A stretch of 64,000 bases of DNA, taken from Polynucleobacter sp. JS-JIR-II-b4. GTDB lineage: Bacteria; Pseudomonadota; Gammaproteobacteria; Burkholderiales; Burkholderiaceae. The stretch is taken from NCBI RefSeq assembly GCF_018687815.1, contig NZ_CP061306.1, positions 744,001 through 808,000 on the forward strand, in the 5' to 3' direction. The translations under genes and the position numbers were made by a program. Numbering within the stretch: the first letter of the stretch is position 1; each line of letters opens with the position of its first letter. Shown one piece after another: positions 1-9,473 of the stretch. The notes beneath the pieces were generated by a model. The model was not told where the DNA came from. It worked only from the letters and a program-made list of their open reading frames with translations, and made no database searches.

Positions 1-1140
1 ATGCATAAAAACGTGATTTGCTATATCGGTAATGGCGTGGTGCTTTCACCAGAGGCGCTCTTTAAAGAGATCGGCGAGCTCGAGGCTGCTGGTTTAGATG
101 TTCAGTCTCGACTCAAGATTTCTGAGGCAACCACTTTAATTCTGCCATATCACGTAGCTATTGATCATGCTCGCGAGAAAAAGCGCGGTGAGGCTAAGAT
201 CGGGACTACTGGCCGCGGCATTGGACCTGCGTATGAAGATAAAGTAGCGCGTCGTGCTTTGCGTGTGCAAGACTTGTTCTACCCAGAAAAATTTGCAGAG
301 CAGTTGCGTGAGAACTTGGAATATCACAATTTCATGCTCACGAATTACTATGGTGCTGAGCCAGTCAGCTACGAGAAGACTTTAGCCGAAGCGATGTCTT
401 ATGCAGAGCGTCTCAAGCCAATGGTGGTGGATGTGTCCAGCGCTTTGTATGCTGCCGAGCAATCTGGCCAAAATCTATTGTTCGAAGGTGCGCAGGGCAC
501 ATTGCTCGATATTGATCACGGCACCTATCCCTATGTAACCTCCAGTAACTGTGTAGCAGGTAATGCTGCTGCAGGTTCAGGAGTTGGACCAGACTCCTTG
601 CAATACATTCTAGGTATTACGAAGGCGTATTGCACACGCGTTGGTGCAGGTCCATTCCCAAGTGAGCTGTATGACCATGACAATCCAGCAAGACAAGATC
701 CGATTGGCGTGCGTTTGGCTGAAGTGGGTAAAGAATTTGGTTCTGTCACTGGCCGCCCACGTCGTACTGGCTGGCTAGATGCTGCTGCATTGAAGCGCTC
801 GATTCAGATTAACGGCTTATCTGGTCTTTGCATTACTAAGTTAGATGTCCTTGATGGCTTTGAAACTATCCGCTTATGCGTTGGTTATAACCTTGATGGC
901 AAGAAGTTAGATGTATTGCCACGTGGTGCAGAATCAGTTGCCCGTTGCGAGCCAATTTATGAGGATTTCTCGGGCTGGAAGGGTACAACCTTCGGCATTC
1001 GCGAGTGGGATAAGTTGCCTGCAGAGGCTCAAAAGTTCCTGCGTCGTATCGAGGAAGTGGCTGGTAAGCCGATTGCAATGGTATCAACAGGCCCAGAGCG
1101 TGATGAAACCATTCTTCTCCAGCATCCTTTCCAGGATTGA
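1..1140 (+). CDS. purA: Adenylosuccinate synthetase, 5'-truncated by the window edge
   Basis: This enzyme joins IMP and aspartate using GTP to make adenylosuccinate, the first step from IMP to AMP in the cytoplasm. The visible 379 residues carry family segments such as [58 protein letters not shown] and a C-terminal [12 protein letters not shown]. The family is usually about 430-445 residues, so about 65 N-terminal residues, including the GTP-binding P-loop and catalytic His region, lie outside the window. The ATG at position 1 is therefore an internal Met and not the start. The gene ends 60 bases before glcB, in an A+T-rich gap where I see no terminator. Family assignment is secure; the true start cannot be seen. 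Confidence 0.95.
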   Translation: MHKNVICYIGNGVVLSPEALFKEIGELEAAGLDVQSRLKISEATTLILPYHVAIDHAREKKRGEAKIGTTGRGIGPAYEDKVARRALRVQDLFYPEKFAEQLRENLEYHNFMLTNYYGAEPVSYEKTLAEAMSYAERLKPMVVDVSSALYAAEQSGQNLLFEGAQGTLLDIDHGTYPYVTSSNCVAGNAAAGSGVGPDSLQYILGITKAYCTRVGAGPFPSELYDHDNPARQDPIGVRLAEVGKEFGSVTGRPRRTGWLDAAALKRSIQINGLSGLCITKLDVLDGFETIRLCVGYNLDGKKLDVLPRGAESVARCEPIYEDFSGWKGTTFGIREWDKLPAEAQKFLRRIEEVAGKPIAMVSTGPERDETILLQHPFQD

Positions 1141-1200
1141 TGGAAAATATTTAATTAACCATATTTATTAACTTTCGCTTTAGAGACAAAGGTTCACAAC

Positions 1201-3417
1201 ATGACTGCGCGCACTACTTGCAATAGCCTCCAGGTGGCAACTCCCTTATATCGATTCATCGAAGACAAAGTACTTCCAGGTACCGGTATTAAGAGTGCCG
1301 ATTTTTGGAAAGGTTTTGATGAGATCGTGAAAGACCTCACACCAAAAAATGATGCCTTGCTCGCAAAGCGCGACCGCATTCAGTTGGATTTGGACAAATG
1401 GCACCAAGCCAATCCAGGCCCAATCAAGGATATGCCTGCATACCGTAAGTTTTTGAAAGAGATCGACTACTTAGTTGATGTCCCAGGAAAAATTACTGCA
1501 ACCACCAAGAATGTAGATGATGAGTTGGCTCTGCAAGCTGGTCCTCAATTAGTGGTCCCGGTACTTAATGCACGCTATGCCTTAAATGCTGCTAATGCAC
1601 GTTGGGGCTCTTTATACGATGCCCTCTATGGCACTGATGTTCTCTCAGAAGAAGATGGCGCAACCAAGACTGGCGCTTACAACCCAATTCGTGGCGCAAA
1701 AGTAGTTGCATACGCTCGTAATTTCTTGGATCAGGCTGCGCCTTTGGCAAAAGGTTCACACCGTGATTCAGTTGCTTATTCTGTTGATGGTAATAAGCTG
1801 TCCGTTAAATTAAAAGACGGCACTACAACAGGTTTGGCTGATGAGAAGCAATTTGTTGGTTACCAAGGTGAGGCAGCAACACCAAGCTCTATCTTGTTGC
1901 GCAATAACGGTGTTCATATTGATATTGAAATCAATAAGACAAAAACGATTGGTGCTAGCGATCCTGCAGGCATCAATGATGTTGTGCTTGAGGCTGCGCT
2001 CTCCACTATCTTGGATTTGGAAGACTCGATTGCTGCCGTTGACGGTGACGACAAGGTTCTTGCTTATGAAAACTGGCTAGGCATCTTAAAAGGTACTTTA
2101 GTTGAGGAAGTGAAGAAGGGCGATAAGACGATTACTCGCTCACTAAACCCAGATCGTAAGTACAAGGCCGGTATCGGCGCTGTTGATGCAAAAGACGGTG
2201 TGGTAACTTTGCATGGCCGTTCACTCTTGTTCCTGCGTAATGTTGGTCATTTAATGACAAACCCAGCCATCATTACTGGCGAAGGTAAAGAAATCTACGA
2301 AGGTATCTTGGATGCGGTAGTGACTGTATTGATTGCTTTATACGACATCAATCGTCCAGCAAGCCAAACCATTGGTAATACTCGCAAGGGTTCTGTTTAT
2401 ATCGTGAAGCCAAAAATGCATAGCCCAGAAGAAGTGGCTTTTGCAGGCGAGCTCTTTGGGCGTGTTGAGAAATTACTTGGCTTACCAGTAGACACTGTGA
2501 AACTGGGCATCATGGATGAAGAGCGTCGTATGAGCGCCAATATCAAAGCAGCTATTGCTGCTGCTGGCGCGCGCGTAGCCTTCATCAATACTGGCTTCCT
2601 GGACCGTACTGGTGATGAAATGCACACAGCGATGTATGCAGGTCCAATGATGCGTAAAGGTGATATGAAAACCAGCAAGTGGTTATCCGCTTACGAGCGT
2701 CGTAACGTATTTGCAGGATTGGATTGTGGCTTGCGTGGCCGTGCTCAAATCGGTAAAGGTATGTGGGCAATGCCAGACATGATGAAGGCCATGGTTGAGC
2801 AGAAGATTGTTCACCCTAAAGCGGGCGCAAATACCGCTTGGGTACCATCGCCAACGGCAGCAACCTTGCATGCGCTTCACTACCATCAAGTAAACGTAGC
2901 TGAACTCCAAAAAGAAATGGAAAAGCTCGATACAGCAGCTGAAGCTGAAGCGTTAATTAACGACTTGTTGACTATTCCAGTAGTTGAGAATGCTAACTGG
3001 TCTAAGGATGAGATTCAGCAAGAATTAGATAACAACTGCCAAGGTATCTTGGGTTATGTGGTTCGTTGGATTGACCAAGGTGTTGGTTGCTCTAAGGTTC
3101 CTGATATTCATAACGTAGGCTTGATGGAAGACCGTGCGACTTTGCGTATCTCCAGCCAGCACATCGCTAACTGGTTGCTCAATGGCATTGTGACTGCTGA
3201 TCAAGTCAACGAGAGTTTGCAACGTATGGCTAAAGTGGTTGACGGTCAAAATGCCGGTGATTCTTTGTATCAGCCAATGATGCCTAACTACCAAGATTCA
3301 TATGCCTATAAAGCGGCGAGTGACCTGATTTTCAAAGGTCTTGAGCAGCCTAATGGCTATACAGAACCTTTGTTGCATGCATGGCGCTTAGAGGTTAAGA
3401 AGGCTCAAGCTAAGTAA
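1201..3417 (+). CDS. glcB: Malate synthase G
   Basis: Malate synthase condenses glyoxylate and acetyl-CoA to malate, closing the glyoxylate bypass or consuming glyoxylate from glycolate oxidation. At 738 residues it is the long monomeric G isoform (family about 720-740), not the shorter A form. Supporting segments are [21 protein letters not shown] near residue 160, [13 protein letters not shown] near 265, [14 protein letters not shown] near 340, [15 protein letters not shown] near 440 and [13 protein letters not shown] near 462. The ATG is preceded by a weak AAGG and the protein starts as other family members do. The gene is followed after about 20 bases by a strong intrinsic terminator. No isocitrate lyase gene is next to it, so its metabolic partner is elsewhere. 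Confidence 0.97.
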   Translation: MTARTTCNSLQVATPLYRFIEDKVLPGTGIKSADFWKGFDEIVKDLTPKNDALLAKRDRIQLDLDKWHQANPGPIKDMPAYRKFLKEIDYLVDVPGKITATTKNVDDELALQAGPQLVVPVLNARYALNAANARWGSLYDALYGTDVLSEEDGATKTGAYNPIRGAKVVAYARNFLDQAAPLAKGSHRDSVAYSVDGNKLSVKLKDGTTTGLADEKQFVGYQGEAATPSSILLRNNGVHIDIEINKTKTIGASDPAGINDVVLEAALSTILDLEDSIAAVDGDDKVLAYENWLGILKGTLVEEVKKGDKTITRSLNPDRKYKAGIGAVDAKDGVVTLHGRSLLFLRNVGHLMTNPAIITGEGKEIYEGILDAVVTVLIALYDINRPASQTIGNTRKGSVYIVKPKMHSPEEVAFAGELFGRVEKLLGLPVDTVKLGIMDEERRMSANIKAAIAAAGARVAFINTGFLDRTGDEMHTAMYAGPMMRKGDMKTSKWLSAYERRNVFAGLDCGLRGRAQIGKGMWAMPDMMKAMVEQKIVHPKAGANTAWVPSPTAATLHALHYHQVNVAELQKEMEKLDTAAEAEALINDLLTIPVVENANWSKDEIQQELDNNCQGILGYVVRWIDQGVGCSKVPDIHNVGLMEDRATLRISSQHIANWLLNGIVTADQVNESLQRMAKVVDGQNAGDSLYQPMMPNYQDSYAYKAASDLIFKGLEQPNGYTEPLLHAWRLEVKKAQAK

Positions 3418-3438
3418 GTACGCTAAGCCTCTAAAAAG

Positions 3439-3472
3439 AATGGATTTGCCCATAAAGCAAATCCATTTTTTA
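3439..3472 (+). terminator. Intrinsic terminator of glcB
   Basis: An uninterrupted 11-bp stem (arms 3439-3449 and 3457-3467) with a 7-base loop is followed by a run of T. It sits just after the glcB stop codon and isolates glcB from the next gene, whose ATG is only about 15 bases further on. Confidence 0.9.
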
Positions 3473-3486
3473 TTGGGCACAATCAA

Positions 3487-3978
3487 ATGTTTGGATTTCT
3501 AAACCCCTTCTCTAAATCTTCTCAGTTTCCATTTCAATTGAATGATGGCGGTAGGGAGGCGGCTGGCTTTAAAGGCGGCGCAGGAGATTGCGTTGTGAGA
3601 TCCATTGCCATTGCCGCAAGCCTGCCTTATATGCAGGTCTATGAGGATTTAAGACTGGCAAATGAGAGTTACGCCCAACTAAAAAATGACCGCCTTGCTA
3701 AAAGGCTCAATGTCAAAGGTTCATCACCCAGGAATGGCAATCATCGGAATGTATTTCATGATTACATTGTGGGTTTAGGTTTTGAATGGGTGCCCACCAT
3801 GAAAGTAGGGGCGGGCTGTCAGGTACATCTACGCCCTGAGGAGCTGCCCAAAGCAATACTAATTGCTAAAGTTTCCAAGCATCTCACGGCAATTATTGAT
3901 GGCGTGATTCACGATACACACAACCCATCCAGGGGCGGTAATCGTTGTGTCTATGGGTACTACATTAAGAAGCGGTAG
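3487..3978 (+). CDS. Papain-like cysteine-peptidase-like protein, phage-type, function unknown
   Basis: This 163-residue soluble protein has no signal peptide or membrane segment. It contains GDCVVRS with Cys35, then KHLTAIIDG with His132, then IHDTHNPS with Asp143 and Asn146. A Cys-His-Asp/Asn order with the Cys at a helix start (DCVVRSIAIA) is the layout of papain-like folds. I recall similar short proteins in phages and scattered proteobacteria; that is memory, not a search. The N-terminal NDGGREAAGFKG leads into the Cys segment. There is no clear Shine-Dalgarno, and the ATG lies just after the glcB terminator, so its promoter is unclear. Its last 14 bases overlap the convergent ion-channel gene. 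It may be an inactive or regulatory relative. I am fairly sure it is a real gene and unsure of its activity. Confidence 0.75.
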   Translation: MFGFLNPFSKSSQFPFQLNDGGREAAGFKGGAGDCVVRSIAIAASLPYMQVYEDLRLANESYAQLKNDRLAKRLNVKGSSPRNGNHRNVFHDYIVGLGFEWVPTMKVGAGCQVHLRPEELPKAILIAKVSKHLTAIIDGVIHDTHNPSRGGNRCVYGYYIKKR

Positions 3979-4480
3979 GATCGTTTTGATGGTGCTTGAG
4001 GTTCCAGGCTGCCTTATAAGAGCTAGTCATTCCAATCATGCCTGAAGTTGTCCATGCAATGGAGAATAGTCCGGAGAAGGAAATAAAGAAAGCCAGACTT
4101 TTCCAGCCTGCCGGCAGGACATCCGGAACAAAGCCTACGGTGGTGTAGCAACTCCCCGCAAACATTAAGGCCTGTATGCCACTGTCAATTAAACCTATCT
4201 GCGTAATGTAAACCGCCCAGATAACAATCTCTATGAGATGAATAATGGCAATGAAGAGAAATGATAGGTAGAAATGAAAAAATACCCAGTCGTATTGTTT
4301 TTTCTTGAGGTTTTTATTGGTAAATTTCTCAAAACGCATGATGACATAATTAATGCCACTGCCATGAAAAAATAGAATAATGATCAGGCCCGCTATCCCA
4401 TAAAAAGCATCCCTAATTAGCGGAAGAAGGGGGATCCCCACGAGGGTTGATTGGGTTATATCGTCGGGGGTGATTAGCAT
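3965..4480 (-). CDS. Two-TM potassium-channel-like membrane protein
   Basis: This 171-residue protein has hydrophobic segments near residues 16-38, 66-94 and 126-150. Between the last two is a re-entrant-loop-like stretch with TTVGF at 113-117. That resembles the TVGYG selectivity filter of the Ion_trans_2 potassium channel family, although the second half of the filter is FVPD instead of YGD. There is no cytoplasmic RCK domain. A Lys-rich cytoplasmic loop (about 52-62) lies between the first two membrane segments. The gene is convergent with the peptidase-like gene and overlaps it by 14 bases. It diverges from the MFS gene across about 118 bases that contain an inverted repeat (arms 4533-4538 and 4545-4550). 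The channel-like fold is likely; ion selectivity is not established. Confidence 0.75.
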   Translation of the reverse strand: MLITPDDITQSTLVGIPLLPLIRDAFYGIAGLIIILFFHGSGINYVIMRFEKFTNKNLKKKQYDWVFFHFYLSFLFIAIIHLIEIVIWAVYITQIGLIDSGIQALMFAGSCYTTVGFVPDVLPAGWKSLAFFISFSGLFSIAWTTSGMIGMTSSYKAAWNLKHHQNDPTAS

Positions 4481-4598
4481 AAATTTATTGGGATATTAAT
4501 CAAGTTCAGATCAGCAAATATTCTTACCAGGGTTGATAATGGCATATCAAATAACCCAAGTAAAGTAGCCCTTGAATAATGCCTCCCACACAGCCGAA

Positions 4599-5804
4599 AT
4601 GAAGAAGCAAGAACGCTTCTTTTTATTTTCATTGGCGGGTATTCAGTTCACCCATATCCTGGATTTCATGATCATGATGCCATTGGGCCCTGATTTCATT
4701 CGGGAGCTCAATATCAATACGCATCAATTTGGTCTGCTGCTGTCTTCTTACACTTTTGCCGCTGCGATCGCAGGTGTATTTGCCACCTATTACATTGATC
4801 GATTTGAGCGTAGGCAGTTGCTTCTGCGTTTGTATATTTGCTTCATTATTGCAACGATAGCTTGTGGGTTTGCTCCAAACTATCACATGCTATTTATCGC
4901 CCGTGCATGCGCAGGTGCCTTTGGAGGCATTCTAGGATCTTTGGTGCAAACGATTGTGGCTGATAGCATTCCTTTTGAACGCAGAGGTAAGGCGCTGGGT
5001 ACGGTCATGGCTGCTTTCTCCGTTTCAACTGTTGCAGGCGTACCTTTAAGTTTGTTCTTGGCCAACCACATTAGCTTTTTAGGCTGGCGCGCTCCGTTTA
5101 TGTTTATTGGACTCATCTCCATATTGATTCTATTGATTGGATATCGCTATATCCCTAAAATTTCTGGGCATTTGCATCACGTCCAGGAGGGTAGTCGCTT
5201 CAAGCAAATCTACGAAGTCTTTGTTGCCCATCGTCATCTACGCGCCTTTCTGTTTGTGGGGCTAATTATGCTGACTGGATTTACTGTCATTCCTTATATT
5301 GCCCTCTATCTGACCGCTAACGTTGGGATCGAAAATTCCTACATTTCCCTGATCTATCTTTGTGGTGGTTTGGCGACCTTGATGAGCTCTAGATTTATTG
5401 GACACATGGCGGATAAATATGGCAAGGTCAAAGTATTTCGCATACTAGCCATCATTAGTTTGATACCGATCTTAGTAACAACCAATTTAATACCGGTTCC
5501 TTTATGGGTGGTACTTGTTAATCAGACCGCTTTCTTTGTCTTGATTTCTGGCCGAATGATTCCGGCCATGGCTATTGTGAGCCAAATGGTAGAGCCCAAA
5601 ATTCGGGGAACCTTTATGAGCTTAATTGGCTCAGTTCAGATGTTAGCTTCAGGCATAGCATCAGTAGTAGCAGGCCTAGTGGTCACAATTACAACTAATG
5701 GCAGGATGGAGCATTACAACCTAGTTGGATATGGGGCTGCCATTTGTGGCTTGCTCACTTTTTGGGTTGTGGGATATATTCATTCTGATACGAAAAAAGC
5801 GTAA
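4599..5804 (+). CDS. MFS transporter, AraJ-like exporter family
   Basis: This is a proton-driven inner-membrane transporter of the major facilitator superfamily with about 12 predicted membrane helices in 401 residues. The N-terminal FTHILDFMIMMPLGPDF, the cytoplasmic loop DRFERRQLL after helix 2, and RRGKALGTVMAAFSVSTVAGVP in the helix 4-5 region resemble the arabinose/drug efflux (AraJ-like) subgroup; the substrate cannot be told. I favour the ATG at 4599 because relatives start just before the first helix. A TTG at 4572 would add nine residues, and neither start has a good Shine-Dalgarno. The dienelactone hydrolase gene follows after 25 bases with its own strong ribosome binding site, so the two may be co-transcribed. 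Confidence 0.9.
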   Translation: MKKQERFFLFSLAGIQFTHILDFMIMMPLGPDFIRELNINTHQFGLLLSSYTFAAAIAGVFATYYIDRFERRQLLLRLYICFIIATIACGFAPNYHMLFIARACAGAFGGILGSLVQTIVADSIPFERRGKALGTVMAAFSVSTVAGVPLSLFLANHISFLGWRAPFMFIGLISILILLIGYRYIPKISGHLHHVQEGSRFKQIYEVFVAHRHLRAFLFVGLIMLTGFTVIPYIALYLTANVGIENSYISLIYLCGGLATLMSSRFIGHMADKYGKVKVFRILAIISLIPILVTTNLIPVPLWVVLVNQTAFFVLISGRMIPAMAIVSQMVEPKIRGTFMSLIGSVQMLASGIASVVAGLVVTITTNGRMEHYNLVGYGAAICGLLTFWVVGYIHSDTKKA

Positions 5805-5829
5805 GAACTAAAGAACATAAGGAGACCTC

Positions 5830-6516
5830 ATGATTGAATTTAAAAGACCCGATGGACAGACGGTACAGGGTTACTTGGCTGAGCCAGTTGATAAAGCAAC
5901 CGCTCCTGGCGTGGTCGTTATTCAGGAGTGGTGGGGTCTTGATGATGAGGTGAAGGCGGTTGCTGATCGCCTTGCTAAAGCAGGGTATCGCGCATTAGTT
6001 CCGGATTTATATCGTGGCAAGTTGGCGATTGAAGCCAATGAAGCTGAGCATTTAATGGGCAACCTAAACTTTGGTGATGCGGCTGGTCAAGATATTCGAG
6101 GTGCAGTTCAGTACTTAAAAGCTACTGGTAGCGCAAAGGTAGCAGTAACCGGATTTTGTATGGGTGGTGCGCTGACCATTTTGGCTGCTTGCAATGTGCC
6201 GGAGCTCGATGCCTCTATAGTTTGGTACGGCAATCCTCCTTTGGAATATGTCAATGCGGATGCTATTAGCAAGCCAATGTTAGGCCACTGGGCTATGCAT
6301 GATGAGTTCTTCCCAATTGCTGGTGTAGACCAGTTGGAGCAAAAGCTAAAACAAGCAGGCGTGGATTATGAATTTCACCGCTACGATACAAAGCATGCCT
6401 TTGCAAACCCCAAATCGGATGCACGCGGATTGGCTCCCCTAAAGTACAACGCTGAAGCAGCACAGCTAGCCTGGGAGCGTACACTTCATTTTCTACAAAA
6501 AAATATCAATAGCTAG
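5830..6516 (+). CDS. Dienelactone hydrolase family protein (carboxymethylenebutenolidase-like)
   Basis: This 228-residue cytoplasmic alpha/beta hydrolase has the Cys nucleophile elbow GFCMGG (Cys110). Asp158 is in MHDEFFP and His189 in TKHAFAN, giving the Cys-Asp-His triad of dienelactone hydrolases. Glu33 in QEWWG matches the Glu that activates the Cys. Family members open dienelactone in chlorocatechol degradation, but many housekeeping relatives have unknown ester or lactone substrates. No aromatic degradation genes are nearby, so the substrate is open. AGGAG stands about 7 bases before the ATG. The DUF4239 gene begins 5 bases after the stop, so the two probably share a transcript. Confidence 0.93.
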   Translation: MIEFKRPDGQTVQGYLAEPVDKATAPGVVVIQEWWGLDDEVKAVADRLAKAGYRALVPDLYRGKLAIEANEAEHLMGNLNFGDAAGQDIRGAVQYLKATGSAKVAVTGFCMGGALTILAACNVPELDASIVWYGNPPLEYVNADAISKPMLGHWAMHDEFFPIAGVDQLEQKLKQAGVDYEFHRYDTKHAFANPKSDARGLAPLKYNAEAAQLAWERTLHFLQKNINS

Positions 6517-6521
6517 GTCTT

Positions 6522-7331
6522 ATGAGTACTCCTTCCAAAGAAAGCCTATTCTTTAATTGGATATACAGAAGAAGTAATATCCAAATTCTGATATTGCTGA
6601 TTATCTTTTTTGTCACCTTGCTCGATGTGATGCCGCGTGCTTTGCAACACATCCCGATCTTTGCGCCCACACAAGATAGCACCCGATTGGGTTTGGGTCT
6701 TTTTGGATCCATCATCACGCTTAGCGGATTGTTGATTGGTTTTTTGCTCAATCAAGCACAAAGCAATTTTCGTGAGGTGCAAACACTAGTATCGCAAGAG
6801 GCTGGACGCATTAATAACCTAGATCGTCTCCTGACCCGATTTGGCGATCCATCCATTGCGCCTATTCGTGTTGAGCTATTTGACTATATGAACTCGATTG
6901 TGAATGACGAGTGGGCTCTATTGCAAAAGGGTGAAGGCAGCTCCAAGACCCATATGTTGTGGCGCGGGATTTCTAGACAATTGATGTCAATTGAACCCCA
7001 AACTAATCGTCAAACGGCAATGTATACCGATATCATCAAAAAATCTGAAGAGGTTGCTGAGAGTAGGGAAGCTCGCATTGAGCGTTCGAATATCCGCTTG
7101 CCGGGTTTATTTTGGATAGTCATTTTGATCTGTATGTTCGCATTGATGGGCATTAATACTCTCTTCTTGCCCTCAGATTCATTCTTCTTGGGGTTGAAAA
7201 TCTTGCCTATCACCATGGGTGCGCTGATATCTTTGTTAGTGATAACCGATCAGCCGTTTAAGGGTCAGAATTCAGTTAAGCCCGACTCTTTTTATAAAAT
7301 TATCGAATCTATTAAAACTCGTAAAGAGTAA
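6522..7331 (+). CDS. DUF4239 (bestrophin-like) membrane protein
   Basis: This 269-residue membrane protein has hydrophobic segments near residues 20-42, 57-77, 191-213 and 219-240. Between them is a soluble stretch with LVSQEAGRINNLDRLLTRFGDP, YMNSIVNDEWALL, WRGISRQL and REARIERSNIRLPGLFW, which is the pattern I associate with DUF4239, a family distantly related to bestrophin channels. A channel or signalling role is possible but unproven. It follows the dienelactone hydrolase gene closely, and an uncharacterised gene follows after 17 bases. No terminator is seen after it. Confidence 0.85.
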   Translation: MSTPSKESLFFNWIYRRSNIQILILLIIFFVTLLDVMPRALQHIPIFAPTQDSTRLGLGLFGSIITLSGLLIGFLLNQAQSNFREVQTLVSQEAGRINNLDRLLTRFGDPSIAPIRVELFDYMNSIVNDEWALLQKGEGSSKTHMLWRGISRQLMSIEPQTNRQTAMYTDIIKKSEEVAESREARIERSNIRLPGLFWIVILICMFALMGINTLFLPSDSFFLGLKILPITMGALISLLVITDQPFKGQNSVKPDSFYKIIESIKTRKE

Positions 7332-7348
7332 TATTTTCCTGAATCACT

Positions 7349-7849
7349 ATGCACTTATTTTCTGAAAATCTCGCCGTAGAAATTTCTTCTTATTACCGTA
7401 ATTTAGCTTTGGGGCATGGAGTTGTTCCAAAGGTATTTACTTTGGTAAATAGCGAGGGAGATCAATACCTATTCTTTATTGATGATCTTCCCATGAAGAG
7501 TGACGATGAGCAGAATCAATTTCTTGCATACATCGTGCAAGCACATGAGGCCGTTTGCTATGCCCGCGGGACCTTGGTCATTGTTGAAAAGAATCAACAA
7601 TTTATTGAGTTTGCAGTCATTGATCGGGATGATGTGGAGGCTATTGTTTGCTCAGCCCAGCTCACTAGGGATATGGACGATAAGCCAATATCCCTGGGTG
7701 AGTTTGATAAGACCTTGGTGAAGAAGGGCTCCATCATCTTTGGCGGTCTTTTTGAGTCGATTCAACTGTCAGAAGACAAGACCGAAGATTTTGAAAGCCT
7801 GTGGGTGGAGATGAAATCTAAAATCTTGCACCGCTCAATGGGGCTTTAA
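7349..7849 (+). CDS. Hypothetical protein, unrecognised
   Basis: I do not recognise this 166-residue protein. It is acidic, soluble, and without signal peptide, membrane segments or Cys clusters. The middle alternates strand-like stretches (YLFFIDDLP, GTLVIVEKNQQFIEFAVI, GSIIFGGLF), suggesting an alpha/beta or mostly beta fold, and the C-terminal helix FESLWVEMKSKIL is amphipathic. It follows the DUF4239 gene by 17 bases on the same strand, so it may belong to that operon. Its 3' end overlaps the convergent APC permease gene by 15 bases. Codon use looks like its neighbours, and both the ORF length and the operon position support a real gene. Confidence 0.65.
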   Translation: MHLFSENLAVEISSYYRNLALGHGVVPKVFTLVNSEGDQYLFFIDDLPMKSDDEQNQFLAYIVQAHEAVCYARGTLVIVEKNQQFIEFAVIDRDDVEAIVCSAQLTRDMDDKPISLGEFDKTLVKKGSIIFGGLFESIQLSEDKTEDFESLWVEMKSKILHRSMGL

Positions 7850-9145
7850 TTTCTTCCTCAGAAATTTACGAGAAGTTGCTTCAATTGCAAAAGATCCGAT
7901 TAGGGCGATCACTAGAGCAATTGCACTATTTGGCGCAGTCTCGATCACATTGATAAATAGGGTGGTAAACAAACTCAGGTTGATGATGATTGCGGCCCAG
8001 AGCGGCCATAGTTTTGCGCCAGTTTGTTTGCGTACGCGAATGTGTCCGTAAGTAATAGCGGCATACACCAATAAAAAGGCAAGACTCGCCATTTTGCCCA
8101 CAACATCCAGCGGAAATGCCAAGACCAAAGCAATCACTAAGAATGCAGACACAGTTAATGCACGAAACTCTGTTTTTAAGACCGAGTCACCTAGGGCTTT
8201 AGAAACAGAATTTTTGTGTGCCATATCAGCTGCAATATTGGATGCGGCAAAAATAGTGGCGTTGAGCGCAGCGGCACAGGCCAAGAGGGCGGAGGCACCA
8301 ATCACAATAAAGCCTGCTTTCCCAGATACGATTTGAGCTGCATCGGCCAATACGTGACCGTTGTAGATTGCCATTTGAGCGGGTGAAAGTAGCAGTATCA
8401 CTGCGGTACTAACTAGTACATAAGCAATCGTTACTAAAATCAGCGCTGAGAACATAGCAAGAGGCAGCTCTTTTTGGGGTTCTCGCATGGCATTGGAGGA
8501 GTTTGTAACTACGCCGAAACCTTGGTAGTTGATATACAAGATACCGGTAGCAATCGCAATGCCATTGAGAGACCAGCCAGAAAACTGATATGCGCCAATA
8601 TCGGCTGCATGAATGCCTTCAACAGAAAACAGTAGCAGGGCAAGTGTGACAAAGCCAATCGCTAACATTTCTGCCTTACCAACAATATTGGTACCCAATA
8701 AGTTAATGCCGGCACAAAGAATGACAATAACGGCGCCAACTATTTTTACCTCTAGTGAAGTTAGATTTCCGCCTAGTAAAGTGTTTGCGTATTCCGAGAA
8801 GCCGGCAGCGTAAAGAGCGGCTGCAATGAGATAGGCAATGTATTGGAATATATTCAGACCACCAGAAATGACCCCAGGACCAAAGCTCATCACCGTGAAT
8901 GTCGCGGCGCCTCCGCTGCTGGGAAAAGTGGCGCCTAATTTGGCGTAAGAGTAGACCGAAAACGAGGCAGCTATAGCACCAACTAAAAAGGCTAGGGGAA
9001 TATGCGATCCCGCATGGGCGCCAGCGGTACCCAGAAGGGAAAACAACCCAGCACCCATCATTCCGCCAATGCCTAGAGCGGTAGCCGAAAAAAGACTAAT
9101 TCGATTGCTTGTCTGGCTCGAATTCTTGAGTAGAGTGGGGTTCAA
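7835..9145 (-). CDS. APC superfamily amino acid permease
   Basis: This 436-residue inner-membrane protein has about 12 hydrophobic segments. The first helix contains [17 protein letters not shown], the broken-helix substrate-binding motif of amino acid-polyamine-organocation transporters. [19 protein letters not shown] and the [16 protein letters not shown] loop (helix 6/7 region) also fit the family. It probably imports an amino acid in symport with protons or sodium; the substrate cannot be predicted. The ATG lies about 85 bases from the 3' end of the tRNA-Leu gene on the same strand, so some transcription could read through from the tRNA promoter. The 3' end overlaps the convergent unknown gene by 15 bases. 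Confidence 0.9.
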   Translation of the reverse strand: MNPTLLKNSSQTSNRISLFSATALGIGGMMGAGLFSLLGTAGAHAGSHIPLAFLVGAIAASFSVYSYAKLGATFPSSGGAATFTVMSFGPGVISGGLNIFQYIAYLIAAALYAAGFSEYANTLLGGNLTSLEVKIVGAVIVILCAGINLLGTNIVGKAEMLAIGFVTLALLLFSVEGIHAADIGAYQFSGWSLNGIAIATGILYINYQGFGVVTNSSNAMREPQKELPLAMFSALILVTIAYVLVSTAVILLLSPAQMAIYNGHVLADAAQIVSGKAGFIVIGASALLACAAALNATIFAASNIAADMAHKNSVSKALGDSVLKTEFRALTVSAFLVIALVLAFPLDVVGKMASLAFLLVYAAITYGHIRVRKQTGAKLWPLWAAIIINLSLFTTLFINVIETAPNSAIALVIALIGSFAIEATSRKFLRKKLKPH

Positions 9146-9231
9146 TTGGCTTTAAGCGTTTGTTTATTGGCGGGATGCAACAATAGAAGGAAACCTCATG
9201 TTAAGGGTCTTAGGGGTGACTTTAAGCTATT

Positions 9232-9318
9232 TGGTGCCCAGGAAGGGACTCGAACCCCCACAACCTTACGATCGCCAGCACCTGAAGCTGGTGCGTCTAC
9301 CAATTTCGCCACCTGGGC
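9232..9318 (-). tRNA. tRNA-Leu (anticodon CAG)
   Basis: This is an 87-nt class II tRNA with encoded CCA. The 7-bp acceptor stem is GCCCAGG pairing with CCTGGGC, with discriminator A73 typical of leucine. The D-arm has TGGTAGACG, the anticodon loop is CTTCAGGTG giving CAG, a long variable arm follows, and the T-arm contains GGTTCGAGTCC. It resembles E. coli tRNA-Leu(CAG) closely. A perfect TATAAT -10 box lies just upstream, so it is transcribed alone or ahead of the APC permease gene. Confidence 0.97.
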
Positions 9319-9326
9319 ATGCCTTT

Positions 9327-9332
9327 ATTATA
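9327..9332 (-). promoter_or_regulatory. -10 box of the tRNA-Leu promoter
   Basis: The minus strand reads TATAAT here, 8 bases before the mature tRNA 5' end. An ATGACC hexamer lies about 18 bases further upstream as a partial -35. The spacing leaves only a very short 5' leader for RNase P to remove. Confidence 0.65.
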
Positions 9333-9473
9333 GAGGGATGAGCATTTCTTGGTCATTTCTGGCCTGATTTGGCTTTTTCCCTTCAGACTTGGTGGTTTGA
9401 TACAGTAGCCTTATTCATAACAAAAATAGATATCAGCAGATATATACAGGGCATGTATTGCCGAAGGAATTAA

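Noticed and set aside
4533..4550. TTGATA/TATCAA inverted repeat between the channel-like and MFS genes
   Set aside because: Short arms in an A+T-rich promoter region; too little to assign a role.
9146..9367. A 73-codon plus-strand frame downstream of the APC permease start
   Set aside because: It runs antisense through the tRNA-Leu gene, so its peptide is a by-product of tRNA sequence.
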